A stretch of 64,000 bases of DNA, from assembly GCA_018806915.1 (NCBI GenBank), contig JAGKQI010000058.1, positions 248,001 through 312,000 on the forward strand. The letters run 5' to 3'. Shown here piece after piece: positions 39,495-48,117 of the stretch. A model generated the notes under the pieces. That model did not search any database. It was given only the letters and a program-made list of their open reading frames with translations, and was not told the origin of the DNA. The translations under genes and the position numbers were made by a program. Source of the DNA: Phytophthora colocasiae. Its lineage: Eukaryota > Oomycota > Peronosporomycetes > Peronosporales > Peronosporaceae. How positions within the stretch are numbered: position 1 is the first letter of the stretch; each line of letters starts with the position of its first letter.

Positions 39495-39954
39495 TGTAAC
39501 GGGGTTACACGTACAAGTGGTTGTACCACTTGTAACTCTAACAGTTAGGATAACTGTTAGAGGTTGGAAATGGGCCTCAGACCTTGGTGTGCTGTACACA
39601 CCAAAGGATACATGGGCGAACCACATTATTGGATGGTTCGTGTGCATTTGTGCATATTATTGGTAGAAAGTAACGGATTTCTACCAATCACTGAGCAGAG
39701 TTTCTGCCAACCACACGTTGGCAGACCCTTTAGAAATAGATAACAAACAGTTTTAGGAGGTCCATAATTGGCTTATGCCAAATTCAATAACAGTTCTCAT
39801 TTTACGGTATTTTGCAGTTTAATTTAGTTATATTTGATTTAATTATACTTATTTAAATAAGTATACTTAAATTAAGTCTAATCTACTTGCACGCTTCCTC
39901 ATACACGTAAGCGCACGTGTACGCCATCTAATAGGTCTAGGTAGACCCATTACA
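39495..39954 (+). repeat. GypA LTR 3: 5' LTR of A1 (460 bp)
   Basis: TGTAACGG to CCATTACA. Built almost wholly of adjacent short inverted repeats, for example stems 39512-39520/39526-39534 and 39537-39547/39551-39561, and a 22-bp palindrome TATACTTATTTA plus its mirror near 39846-39867. The AT-rich palindrome area may include the core promoter. The primer-binding site follows. Confidence 0.92.
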
Positions 39955-39956
39955 CC

Positions 39957-39974
39957 TGGTAGCACTTTGTAGTC
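39957..39974 (+). other. A1 primer-binding site
   Basis: TGGTAGCACTTTGTAGTC begins two bases after the LTR. Its complement ends in CCA. The same site follows the A3 LTR at 55557. The tRNA is not identified. Confidence 0.6.
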
Positions 39975-40003
39975 CGTCCCACGACCGACTGCTGTTCGTT
40001 CGT

Positions 40004-40990
40004 ATGGAGTCATACGAACGCGGGGTAGAGAACTCCCCAATGGATGAGGGATCCACTGGGACCCCTCACATGTCCGTGACGCGCACGGACTGTGCCCACC
40101 TGTCAGATCCAGAGTGGGAAGCTCTCCAAAGACTTTCACAAGTCATTGGAGAGGCAGCGGTAGCGACGATGCTTCGTACGCTATCGCCGACAGAGCAACA
40201 CGGTGTTGCTCTGGGGTACATTGTTAAGGAGCAACGAGATGTTGCTGCCTCGGTGGCTTCCCCTAAGCCACGCGTGGAGTCGTTGAAACTCCACGTGAGT
40301 ACCTACACGGGGAAGGAGGACGAGACCCTCCTTCGTTGGCTTGTCGAACTTGACACAGCCGTTGCGGCTCGACGTATCGTCGATCCGATGTCGAAGGTCG
40401 CGTTCGCCATGTCATGTCTTGGCGGACGTGCGAGGAGTTGGGCCTATGGGCGCCGACTCTCGGATCCTACGTGCTTCGGCACGTACGAGGTGTTCAAAGA
40501 GGAGCTCAAGCTTGCGTTTGAGCCCCCGAAGAACGAGTTCAGATCGAGAGCGGAGTTTCTCGATCTGCAGCAGGGCAAGGATGATGTTCACACCTTTGCC
40601 CAGCGTGCTCGATACTTGGTATCGAACATAGTGGCCAACCCGATCGACGAGGCGACCAAGGTCGTCACGTTCATGAAGGGACTAAGAGATGGTCCCGTCA
40701 AAACATATCTCTTCCGAGAGTATCCGAATACTCTCGAAGAGGCGATCAGCCTTGCGATGCAAGAGGAGTTTAGCCGACATCAAGCTAAACTCCATGCGAA
40801 CGCGCCGAAGCCGGCGCGTCCTGTTGTGAAGACGGGAGGTCCGGAGCCTATGGACCTCTCGAGCGCTACGACTGCTGATCAACAGCAGCGTAGGAACAGC
40901 AAGGTTCGATGTTACAAGTGTAGTAACATCGGTCACTATGCACGCGAGTGCACAGCGGGCGGGCGTTCAAAAAACGCCAAGGACCAGTAG
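40004..40990 (+). CDS. A1 Gag (328 aa)
   Basis: ATG 40004 lies inside a 10-bp hairpin (39997-40020). The protein has a short acidic start, a retrotransposon Gag domain (about 100-230, including SKVAFAMSCLGGRARSWAYG and FKEELKLAFEPP), a basic Pro-rich linker, and one nucleocapsid knuckle CYKCSNIGHYAREC (about residue 303). Its length and layout are typical of chromovirus Gag. The final codons overlap a -1 frameshift signal leading into protease. The frame is intact, so this copy could make particles. Confidence 0.93.
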   Translation: MESYERGVENSPMDEGSTGTPHMSVTRTDCAHLSDPEWEALQRLSQVIGEAAVATMLRTLSPTEQHGVALGYIVKEQRDVAASVASPKPRVESLKLHVSTYTGKEDETLLRWLVELDTAVAARRIVDPMSKVAFAMSCLGGRARSWAYGRRLSDPTCFGTYEVFKEELKLAFEPPKNEFRSRAEFLDLQQGKDDVHTFAQRARYLVSNIVANPIDEATKVVTFMKGLRDGPVKTYLFREYPNTLEEAISLAMQEEFSRHQAKLHANAPKPARPVVKTGGPEPMDLSSATTADQQQRRNSKVRCYKCSNIGHYARECTAGGRSKNAKDQ

Positions 40991-42612
40991 GCGCGGGGCG
41001 TCCTACTGGTGATGCAGTCTCGCGTGTCGAGCTTGGACACGCGACGATGAGGACTGATGCCCCCAGCGAGAAAGTTTCTCGCTGTAAGCTGCAAGATGAC
41101 AAGCCAAACCTTGTCATCCTGAACGTGATGTCGAAGAGAGTTAACTCTCTTCGTGCCCTAGTGGACTCGGGCGCGTCGAACAACTTTGTTCGACAGGGAA
41201 GTCTTCGAAGACTTGACTTCGAAGAGGCTGACACGCCTCGCAGCGTGTTGGAGGTGCGGTTGGCAACGGGTGCCACCGTGAGGACTGAGAAGCGCGTAGT
41301 CCGTGTGCGCTTCTCTTACAAACGAAGGACGTTTGTAGAAGATCTTATCGTCTTGGATCTAGACGATAAGTTCGACTTGGTATTAGGCATGCCGTGGCTT
41401 GCACGGCATGACCCGGTGATCAACTGGGAGAAGCGTACACTCGTACGCTTCAACAACACATGCGCGACAGAGAGCGATGGCCCTGTCAGTGCTGCACATG
41501 CACCGGCCGGTGCATGTGGATCCCCAGTTGAGGCAGCAGCGGCCGCCGCTGCCTCCGATCGCCGCCGGCGACCATCAACGACTCCGGGAGTCGTTGTGAG
41601 AAAATGTGTGTCGACTCAGAAATCTGAGCCGAAGGGTCGCGGTCACATGAGTGATGGTCAGGTGAATCGCATTCACCTGAGAGAAGGTAAAATACCGGTA
41701 TTACCGGTATCCTTGGAGGTACTTCAAGCCCCCAAGGGTCGCGCCGACGACGTCGCGTCAACTCTGGGAGTTGACGAAGCAAATAATATTCGGGGAACCG
41801 AAAGACGTGCGTCAGCTCTGGGAGCTGACGCCACTGGCGCTTCGCTGCTAGTTCCGGGAACTAGCGATCGGTCATCAGCTCCGGGAGCTGATGAGACGTG
41901 TATAGGCGAACAGTCGCTGCTAGTTCCGGGAACTAGCGATCGTACATCCGCTCTGGGAACGGATGATATGTGTACAAGCGAACACTCACTAGCGCAGGAA
42001 GCTAGCGAGAGCACGTCGACTCCGGGAGTCGACGATGCGGTTGCTTCATCCGCTCCGGGAGCGGATGGAGGCGCAGCGGTTCAGGGAACCGACTGCGCGG
42101 CAGGAGGTGCTGGCGGTTGCAAACGCCCAGCACCCGAACAACCTGCGTGCTCACGTGCAGCAGCGCTGCACGCGATGAGCGGCACTCAAGCCGGGCTTGA
42201 TAGTGCGAGTCAGCGGAAGGAATCCGCTGACGATTGCGATAACGTCCCGTCCAAGGTGCGATGCCTTGGACGTGGAGCACCTGGAGCCGGGCTCCATGGT
42301 AGACCTTCGCGGCGCAAGCTCAGGGAGCTGCGCGAGTCTCAGTCCGGGTGTATCTGCAGTGCAGACACCGAGTGTCGAGACGTTGAACGTCTTGACACGT
42401 ACTGGTACTGCGTTACAGTACCAAAGGATGCGGTTGGAGAATCCGCCGACGTGTGCGTCGGCGTTGACCGCACTTCCAACGATGAGTTGGAAGCGCTTCG
42501 CGCGAGACTTGTACGATGGACGCATCGAACAAATTTGCATTCTCTCGGATATCGAGAGAGTGGATCGCGAAGCCGAAGAGCTGAAGCAGCTCGTCGTCGA
42601 TGGGATCACTGA
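40948..42612 (+). CDS. A1 protease and linker (-1 frame)
   Basis: Reached from gag by the frameshift at 40975; it likely has no start of its own. The retropepsin active site LVDSGASNNFV (about residue 70), SVLEVRLATGATV and DLVLGMPWLARH follow in order. A long low-complexity linker comes next, with repeated xPGxD/ALGAD-type units that coincide with perfect DNA hairpins. Near 42505-42515 homology moves to the next frame (ELEALRAR to DLYDGRIEQ), after which this frame is a shadow and stops at 42612. A2 shows the same frame relation, so the shift is shared. Confidence 0.85.
   Translation: MHSGRAFKKRQGPVGAGRPTGDAVSRVELGHATMRTDAPSEKVSRCKLQDDKPNLVILNVMSKRVNSLRALVDSGASNNFVRQGSLRRLDFEEADTPRSVLEVRLATGATVRTEKRVVRVRFSYKRRTFVEDLIVLDLDDKFDLVLGMPWLARHDPVINWEKRTLVRFNNTCATESDGPVSAAHAPAGACGSPVEAAAAAAASDRRRRPSTTPGVVVRKCVSTQKSEPKGRGHMSDGQVNRIHLREGKIPVLPVSLEVLQAPKGRADDVASTLGVDEANNIRGTERRASALGADATGASLLVPGTSDRSSAPGADETCIGEQSLLVPGTSDRTSALGTDDMCTSEHSLAQEASESTSTPGVDDAVASSAPGADGGAAVQGTDCAAGGAGGCKRPAPEQPACSRAAALHAMSGTQAGLDSASQRKESADDCDNVPSKVRCLGRGAPGAGLHGRPSRRKLRELRESQSGCICSADTECRDVERLDTYWYCVTVPKDAVGESADVCVGVDRTSNDELEALRARLVRWTHRTNLHSLGYRESGSRSRRAEAARRRWDH
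40969..41010 (+). promoter_or_regulatory. -1 programmed ribosomal frameshift signal, gag to pro
   Basis: A AAA AAC (40969-40975) is in the correct gag phase. A 7-nt spacer leads to a perfect 9-bp stem (40983-40991 with 41002-41010, 10-nt loop). Gag stop TAG is inside the stem (40988-40990). Slipping back one base enters the frame that encodes the protease. Site, spacing and stem match the established rules. Confidence 0.85.
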
Positions 42613-45265
42613 GGGTGATGACTCCCTCAGTGCGAAGACTAAGAAGCAGCGCTTCGAGGAGCAGAGCTGGGACTCGTTGAAGTCGAGTCCCTATTACGAG
42701 ATTCTGCGGGAGTACAAGGATGTACTCCCGGACGAGATTCCTTCGGAGCTTCCGAAGGATAAGGGCGTACAGCACGAGATTGATCTCGTGCCGGGCACGA
42801 AGTACTGTGTTACACGGCAGTGGCCACTGCCGCGTGAACAAGTGCAAGCGATCGACGACTTCTTTGAAAGTCGTCGTCTTGCAGGTCAAGTGCGGGAGTC
42901 AAAGTCCCCGCACAGTGCCCCAACGTTCTGTGTTAAGAAACCACAGGGCGGCTGGCGCATCGTTCATGCGTACAACAAGTTGAACGATGCGACGATACCG
43001 GCGCAGACGCCGATACCGCGAAAAGATGTTATCATCGATTCGATGGCCCTGAGCACTATCTTCAGTGCTCTAGATCTGCGTGATGGATTCTATCAGATCC
43101 TCATGCGTGAGAGGGACATCCCTCTCACTGCGGTAAGCACTCCAAGCGGTATGCTTTGGGAGTGGCTCGTCATGCCACAGGGGCTTAAGAACGCCCCTGC
43201 GACGTTCAATAGATGCGTGACACATCTATTGCGCTCGGTGCGCGACTTTGCACCGAGCTACTTCGACGACGTGTTCGTCCACAGCCGGGCTGTGAACGGG
43301 AAGACGGACATTGAGATGCACAAGGTGCATCTCCGGAAGCTGCTAGAGCTTATGAGGAAACATAAGCTCTATGCGAACCTGAAGAAGTGCATCTTCGGGG
43401 CGAGCGAGATACCCGTGCTGGGGTGTCTCGTGGGGAAAGACGGCGTGCGCCCTGACCCAGAGAAGGTCAGAGTGATCAATGAATGGCCCACGCCATCCAA
43501 TGTGAAGGAACTGAGGCAGTTCCTTGGGCTTGCCACGTACTTGTGCAAGTACGTGGAGAACTATCCGGGCAAGATTCGCCCGTTGTCACAGCTTCTTAAG
43601 AAAGAAACTGAGTGGATTCGGACGGAATGCGAGGAGGCATTCGGCGCAATCAAGCAGGGCTTGACTGAAGCGCCGATCTTGGCCGTGGCGGACCAAGATC
43701 GTCCATTCCACGTAGTGTGCGATGCATCCGACTTTGCAATCGGATGTGCATTGATGCAACACGATCACGAAGGGCGTGATCGTGTAGTCTATTATCAATC
43801 GCGTCAGCTGAAGCCACCTGAGCGTAATTATCCCGTACATGACAAGGAGCTCCTTGCCATGAAGTATGCACTCGCAAAGTTCCGAGTGTATCTACTTGGG
43901 AGTAGACCGTTCGTGGTCTATACAGACCACGCATCATTGCGTACGGCGATTAAGTCGCCGCACATCTCGCAACGTATGGCGAGATGGTTGTCCTTCTTCG
44001 CGGAGTACAACTTCCGGGTGGAGTACAAACCCGGAAGACTCAATGTAGTGGCCGACGCGTTATCGCGTCGACCTGACTATGCGGAGACGGTCGACGCCAA
44101 CGCTGTTGGCGTCGTGAGGACAAGTGTGCCGTCGTCAACGTTGATTGACGACGTGAAGAACGCGTTTGCAAGGGATGCAGACGTGAAGGGGCTGCTGGAG
44201 TTCCTCGCAGCACCTTCCGACGTGGCACGTCGGAAGCTAACCCCTCATCTTCGAGCTCGTGTACACCGCTATCGTGTACACGAAGGCCTACTGTTGTACA
44301 GTGCAGTAGACGACAATGCGGATCGCATTGTCGTTCCGAATGATCATGACCTCCGGTTGAGGATCATGTTCGAGTATCACGATGCCCCCACGGCAGGGCA
44401 TCCGGGTCGTGAGAAGACATACACTCTTCTCACGCGTGACTTCTACTGGCACCACCAGTACAAGTGGGTGCGCAAGTACGTACGTGCTTGCGAGGTTTGT
44501 CAACGCGTGAAGCCTGCGCAGTTCTCACAGGCTCCTCTTCAATCACTACCGACTCCGTCAGAGTGTTGGCAGTCCATGTCCATGGACTTTGTCTTCGGTC
44601 TTCCGCCTGACAGCAAGCGGAGGACGGGCATCGTTGTCTTTGTGGACAGATTCAGCAAGATGGTTCATCTTGCTGCCGTCCCGGCTACTGTTACAGCCGC
44701 GCAGACTGCGCGACTGTTTGTTGACATGGTGTTCAAACACCATGGCATGCCGCTCGACATTGTGTCGGACCGTGATCCACGCTTCACAGCGCGGTTCTGG
44801 CAAGAAGTGTTTACACTTCTTGGCTCACAATTGTCAATGTCGACTGCGGATCAGCCGCAGACGGACGGACAGACCGAACGTGTCAACCGTGTATTGGGTG
44901 ACACGTTGAAGAGCTACGCTCACTCGTTCCCGCATTGGAGCGAGTGCTTGCCGATGGCAGAGTTTGCCATCAACAACTCGGTGCATGCCTCGACAGGGCA
45001 TACACCGTTCTACGTGAACGCCATGAGGCATCCACGATTGCCGAGCATGCTCGGCGGGGTAGCTTCCTCCTTAAGTGGGGGAGGATCTACGGTTGCGTCC
45101 GAACAACCGCAGAATGCAACTGATAGCAGCACACTATCAGCTGCGGTGACGCGTGCGACGTCTCGTTCGAGCAGGAACGAGCGCGCTGATGTCTGTGCCG
45201 GGCACAGACGCGATGAGATGATAGCGAGCAGGCAGGGCCTGCTGCTGACAAGGGCGACAAGCTGA
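42197..45265 (+). CDS. A1 pol: RT, RNase H and integrase
   Basis: Coding sense begins near 42513. RT: HEIDLVPGTKYCVTRQWPL, SALDLRDGFYQ (catalytic Asp), MPQGLKNAPATFNR and YFDDVFVHS. RNase H: VVCDASDFAIGCALMQ, NYPVHDKELLAMKYAL and VYTDHASL, then DALSRRPDY. Integrase: zinc part HPGREKTYTL to CEVCQRVK, and triad MDFVF, SDRDPRF and DGQTERVN. All catalytic residues are present. The frame is lost near 45190 by two one-base insertions absent from A2, so the C-terminal part continues in another frame. Pol copies the RNA, degrades it, and inserts the DNA. Confidence 0.93.
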   Translation: MIVRVSGRNPLTIAITSRPRCDALDVEHLEPGSMVDLRGASSGSCASLSPGVSAVQTPSVETLNVLTRTGTALQYQRMRLENPPTCASALTALPTMSWKRFARDLYDGRIEQICILSDIERVDREAEELKQLVVDGITEGDDSLSAKTKKQRFEEQSWDSLKSSPYYEILREYKDVLPDEIPSELPKDKGVQHEIDLVPGTKYCVTRQWPLPREQVQAIDDFFESRRLAGQVRESKSPHSAPTFCVKKPQGGWRIVHAYNKLNDATIPAQTPIPRKDVIIDSMALSTIFSALDLRDGFYQILMRERDIPLTAVSTPSGMLWEWLVMPQGLKNAPATFNRCVTHLLRSVRDFAPSYFDDVFVHSRAVNGKTDIEMHKVHLRKLLELMRKHKLYANLKKCIFGASEIPVLGCLVGKDGVRPDPEKVRVINEWPTPSNVKELRQFLGLATYLCKYVENYPGKIRPLSQLLKKETEWIRTECEEAFGAIKQGLTEAPILAVADQDRPFHVVCDASDFAIGCALMQHDHEGRDRVVYYQSRQLKPPERNYPVHDKELLAMKYALAKFRVYLLGSRPFVVYTDHASLRTAIKSPHISQRMARWLSFFAEYNFRVEYKPGRLNVVADALSRRPDYAETVDANAVGVVRTSVPSSTLIDDVKNAFARDADVKGLLEFLAAPSDVARRKLTPHLRARVHRYRVHEGLLLYSAVDDNADRIVVPNDHDLRLRIMFEYHDAPTAGHPGREKTYTLLTRDFYWHHQYKWVRKYVRACEVCQRVKPAQFSQAPLQSLPTPSECWQSMSMDFVFGLPPDSKRRTGIVVFVDRFSKMVHLAAVPATVTAAQTARLFVDMVFKHHGMPLDIVSDRDPRFTARFWQEVFTLLGSQLSMSTADQPQTDGQTERVNRVLGDTLKSYAHSFPHWSECLPMAEFAINNSVHASTGHTPFYVNAMRHPRLPSMLGGVASSLSGGGSTVASEQPQNATDSSTLSAAVTRATSRSSRNERADVCAGHRRDEMIASRQGLLLTRATS

Positions 45266-45408
45266 AAGGATTCAGCTCGGGTGCGCTAGACTTTGTCCAG
45301 CGAAGACAAGCCGTCATACGGTTTGTCCAGGATGCTATCGCAGCTTCTGTCGATCGACAGAAGCTGAACGCTGATAATGTTGGTAGGGTCAACATAAATG
45401 AATTCAAA

Positions 45409-46113
45409 GTGGGTTCATTAGTTTGGTTAGCTACACAAAACCTACCTAGACATGCAGTGTCTGACTTTGGAGCAAGCAAGCTTGCTCCAAGATTCATTGG
45501 GCCGTTCAAAGTACTTGAACGGCATGGTAACGCGTACCGGCTGGACATACCGTCCAGCATGAGACTCCACCCGACCTTCTACGTCGGGCGGTTGAAGCCG
45601 TACGTGCAGCACGGACTACCTAGGGTTGGTAGTCCGACTGAGGAGTGCGAGAGGCCTGGAAGGCTTTCTCGAGACCGTCGACACGGTCGATCAACCGGTT
45701 CACTCTCGTCCCAAGACCGGACGAGAGGTTCGAGGCAGTCTGAGCTGCCTCGCAGACCTCAGCACGGAGGACACGAACCTCCTGCTTCAGAGCCGCTATC
45801 TCAGCGCTCTGTGTCTGCTCCAGCGCAGCAACTTGATCGTGCAGGGCACGATCGTCATGGTCATAGCGTTGACCATGCGGAGGGAGTGTTCCCACCCCCT
45901 CCGCCGCCGTTGCGCGCCGCGCGTGGAGCGATCCGCTGGATTGTGGAGCGGATCGTGGCTCATAAGAGAACGAACTCTCAAGGGGTTCGTTTTCGTATTC
46001 GTTGGAGAGGATTTCCTCCCAATCGAGATACATGGGAGCCGCGGAACGTCCTGATGGAGGACGTTCCGGAAATGGTGAGGGCGTACGAAGCCCACCATAA
46101 CTTGCAGGGTTAA
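45409..46113 (+). CDS. A1 pol C-terminus: integrase tail and chromodomain
   Basis: Continues pol after the frameshift (matching sequence begins near 45270). First an integrase C-terminal module with a GPFKVLERHGNAYRLDIP core and FYVGRLKPY. Then comes a low-complexity linker, and a chromodomain WIVERIVAHKRT with FRIRWRGFPPNRDTWEP (about 46 aa). Stop at 46113. The linker and chromodomain are also read on the other strand by the antisense ORF. The chromodomain presumably steers integration by binding modified histone H3, as in other chromoviruses. Confidence 0.88.
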   Translation: MGSLVWLATQNLPRHAVSDFGASKLAPRFIGPFKVLERHGNAYRLDIPSSMRLHPTFYVGRLKPYVQHGLPRVGSPTEECERPGRLSRDRRHGRSTGSLSSQDRTRGSRQSELPRRPQHGGHEPPASEPLSQRSVSAPAQQLDRAGHDRHGHSVDHAEGVFPPPPPPLRAARGAIRWIVERIVAHKRTNSQGVRFRIRWRGFPPNRDTWEPRNVLMEDVPEMVRAYEAHHNLQG

Positions 46114-47167
46114 ACCCTGCACGAGGAGTGCTGCGGTCAGCCACAGCACTCGGAGCTTCGCGTGGCACAATACGACCACGGAGTTCCTTGATGTGATCGG
46201 GTACACGGACGACCGTGTACCCCAGGAGATCACTTTCGGTAAGGCGTGTTGCCAAGGGTGGGCAACACGGACAGGGTGTGCCAAAGGGAACGGCACATGG
46301 GATCCCCGCTTCCATGGACTGATCATGGAGGCGTTCACACTTACCACGTGTAGTGTAAGTGTAGTAGCGATCGCGAGCCGCAGCAACGCGATCGCGATAT
46401 GCCTTCGGGTCTTTGTTGAAGTTATCAACAAAGGCGTTCCACGACTGACAAAGTGCCTGCCACTCGGGCACTTTACTCTTGCGCGAAGTCTTCTTCGCTG
46501 CATAGTATCGGAGCTCATGGAAGAGCCCGATATAGTAGTCGCGTCTTTGAGTCTCGGACTCAAAGACAACCTTAGCGGCGACGTCGTCGTCGTTGATACT
46601 GTTGCATGAGTACAACAGTATCGGGTTCGGTGGTGAACTAGCACCGAACCGGTCATGGATTTCTGCCTCAGTAGGCATCCATGGCGTGCGCACTGGCGGA
46701 TCAGTGCGCGGGGCAGTGAGCGCCCTCGACATGGAGGACGCTTCATCATCACTGCGCGGACGCTTCGAGCTTGAAGCGTCCGAGGCCTTATCACGAGGTC
46801 GTCGAGATACCACGGGTGGGTCTGACGTGTCTTCGGACGAAGGCACGGGAGCGGGAGCCTTGACATCAACCTCCCCCTCCTCGACATCCTCCTCGTAGTC
46901 GAGGATGTCTTCGTAGTCCTCTCCAAAGAGTTCTTTGAGAGGGACAGCAGGATTCTTAATCTCTGCTAGAGAAGAAGACTTCTTCTTCTTCTCGTGCTTC
47001 TCCTTATGGAGAGCATGGTACTTGGTGACAGAGAGTTTCTCTGTCGGACCGCTGGAAGCAGCAGTGCTAGTGGGCACTGCTGAGGTCGTTGTTCCTGCTG
47101 CAGAGGCAGCAGGAGAGGCTTGCGCGTCCGCAGTAGCGGACGGAGACGTGGGCGTTGGCGAGTCCAT
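45620..47167 (-). CDS. A1 antisense ORF, 515 aa, overlaps the sense chromodomain
   Basis: Full open frame on the opposite strand, from an ATG 102 bp inside the 3' LTR. Its last 494 bp overlap the sense pol linker and chromodomain. Parts: Ser/Thr/Ala-rich start; Lys-rich HKEKHEKKKK; acidic ELFGEDYEDILDYEED; a basic SKRPRSDDE; a folded-looking block (about 195-275, rich in Tyr and Arg); a Cys cluster near 291-302; and a C-terminal coiled coil (about 445-507, heptads EIAALKQEVRVLRAEV). No signal or membrane segment. The start context is good (G at -3 and +4). It is kept in A2 nearly unchanged. Function unknown; a structural or regulatory nuclear role is a guess. Confidence 0.8.
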   Translation of the reverse strand: MDSPTPTSPSATADAQASPAASAAGTTTSAVPTSTAASSGPTEKLSVTKYHALHKEKHEKKKKSSSLAEIKNPAVPLKELFGEDYEDILDYEEDVEEGEVDVKAPAPVPSSEDTSDPPVVSRRPRDKASDASSSKRPRSDDEASSMSRALTAPRTDPPVRTPWMPTEAEIHDRFGASSPPNPILLYSCNSINDDDVAAKVVFESETQRRDYYIGLFHELRYYAAKKTSRKSKVPEWQALCQSWNAFVDNFNKDPKAYRDRVAAARDRYYTYTTRGKCERLHDQSMEAGIPCAVPFGTPCPCCPPLATRLTESDLLGYTVVRVPDHIKELRGRIVPREAPSAVADRSTPRAGFNPASYGGLRTPSPFPERPPSGRSAAPMYLDWEEILSNEYENEPLESSFSYEPRSAPQSSGSLHARRATAAEGVGTLPPHGQRYDHDDRALHDQVAALEQTQSAEIAALKQEVRVLRAEVCEAAQTASNLSSGLGTRVNRLIDRVDGLEKAFQASRTPQSDYQP

Positions 47168-47253
47168 TGCGAAATGAACTCGGATTTCTCTCGGGAACTT
47201 GACGGTCTTGTCCAGTTCTGTTGATTGACGTATCGAGACCGATACGTCGAATC

Positions 47254-47268
47254 TTAACGGAGGGATGG
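47254..47268 (+). other. A1 polypurine tract
   Basis: Purine-rich AACGGAGGGATGG just before the 3' LTR; the likely plus-strand primer. Confidence 0.55.
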
Positions 47269-47549
47269 TGTAACGGGGTTACACGTACAAGTGGTTGTAC
47301 CACTTGTAACTCTAACAGTTAGGATAACTGTTAGAGGTTGGAAATGGGCCTCAGACCTTGGTGTGCTGTACACACCAAAGGATACATGGGCGAACCACAT
47401 TATTGGATGGTTCGTGTGCATTTGTGCATATTATTGGTAGAAAGTAACGGATTTCTACCAATCACTGAGCAGAGTTTCTGCCAACCACACGTTGGCAGAC
47501 CCTTTAGAAATAGATAACAAACAGTTTTAGGAGGTCCATAATTGGCTTA
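47269..47549 (+). repeat. A1 3' LTR, first 281 bp
   Basis: Matches 39495-39775 and stops at TTGGCTTA. The missing 179 bp are at 25274-25453 in the other orientation. The cut falls in a small hairpin (TTGGC-TTAT-GCCAA). Confidence 0.88.
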
Positions 47550-47550
47550 A
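47549..47550. other. Right breakpoint of the 22.1-kb inversion
   Basis: A1 LTR sequence changes to A2 internal sequence read backward. Partner of 25453/25454. Confidence 0.8.
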
Positions 47551-47570
47551 AGGAGCTTCGTGGTCGTATT

Positions 47571-48117
47571 GTGCCACGCGAAGCTCCGAGTGTTGTGGCT
47601 GACCGCAGCACTCCTCGTGCAGGGTTTAACCCTGCAAGTTATGGTGGGCTTCGTACGCCCTCACCATTTCCGGAACGTCCTCCATCAGGACGTTCCGCGG
47701 CTCCCATGTATCTCGATGGGGAGGAAATCCTCTCCAACGAATACGAAAACGAACCCCTTGAGAGTTCGTTCTCTTATGAGCCACGATCCGCTCCACAATC
47801 CAGCGGATCGCTCCACGCGCGTCGCGCAACGGCGGCGGAGGGGGTGGGAACACTTCTCCGCATGGTCAACGCTATGACCATGAAGATCGTGCCCCGCACG
47901 ATCGAGTTGCTGCGCTGGAGCAGACACAGAGCGCTGAGATAGCTGCTCTGAAGCAGGAGGTTCGTGTCCTCCGTGCTGAGGTCTGCGAGGCAGCTCAGAC
48001 TGCCTCGAACCTCTCGTCCGGTCTTGGGACGAGAGTGAATCGGTTGATCGACCGTGTCGACGGTCTCGAGAAGGCCTTCCAGGCCTCTCGCACTCCTCAG
48101 TCGGACTACCAACCCTA
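47571..48117 (+). pseudogene. A2 antisense ORF, C-terminal part (frameshifted)
   Basis: Same protein end as the A1 antisense ORF: PREAPS, MYLDGEEILSNEYENEPLES, then after a frameshift near 47855 the coiled coil EIAALKQEVRVLRAEV and final SRTPQSDYQP. The N-terminal part was carried to 25454-26431 by the inversion. Confidence 0.75.

Noticed and set aside
45620..47167. Envelope gene (retrovirus-like third ORF)
   Set aside because: Antisense to pol, with no signal peptide, transmembrane segment or fusion-peptide-like stretch. The same holds for 21733-24816.
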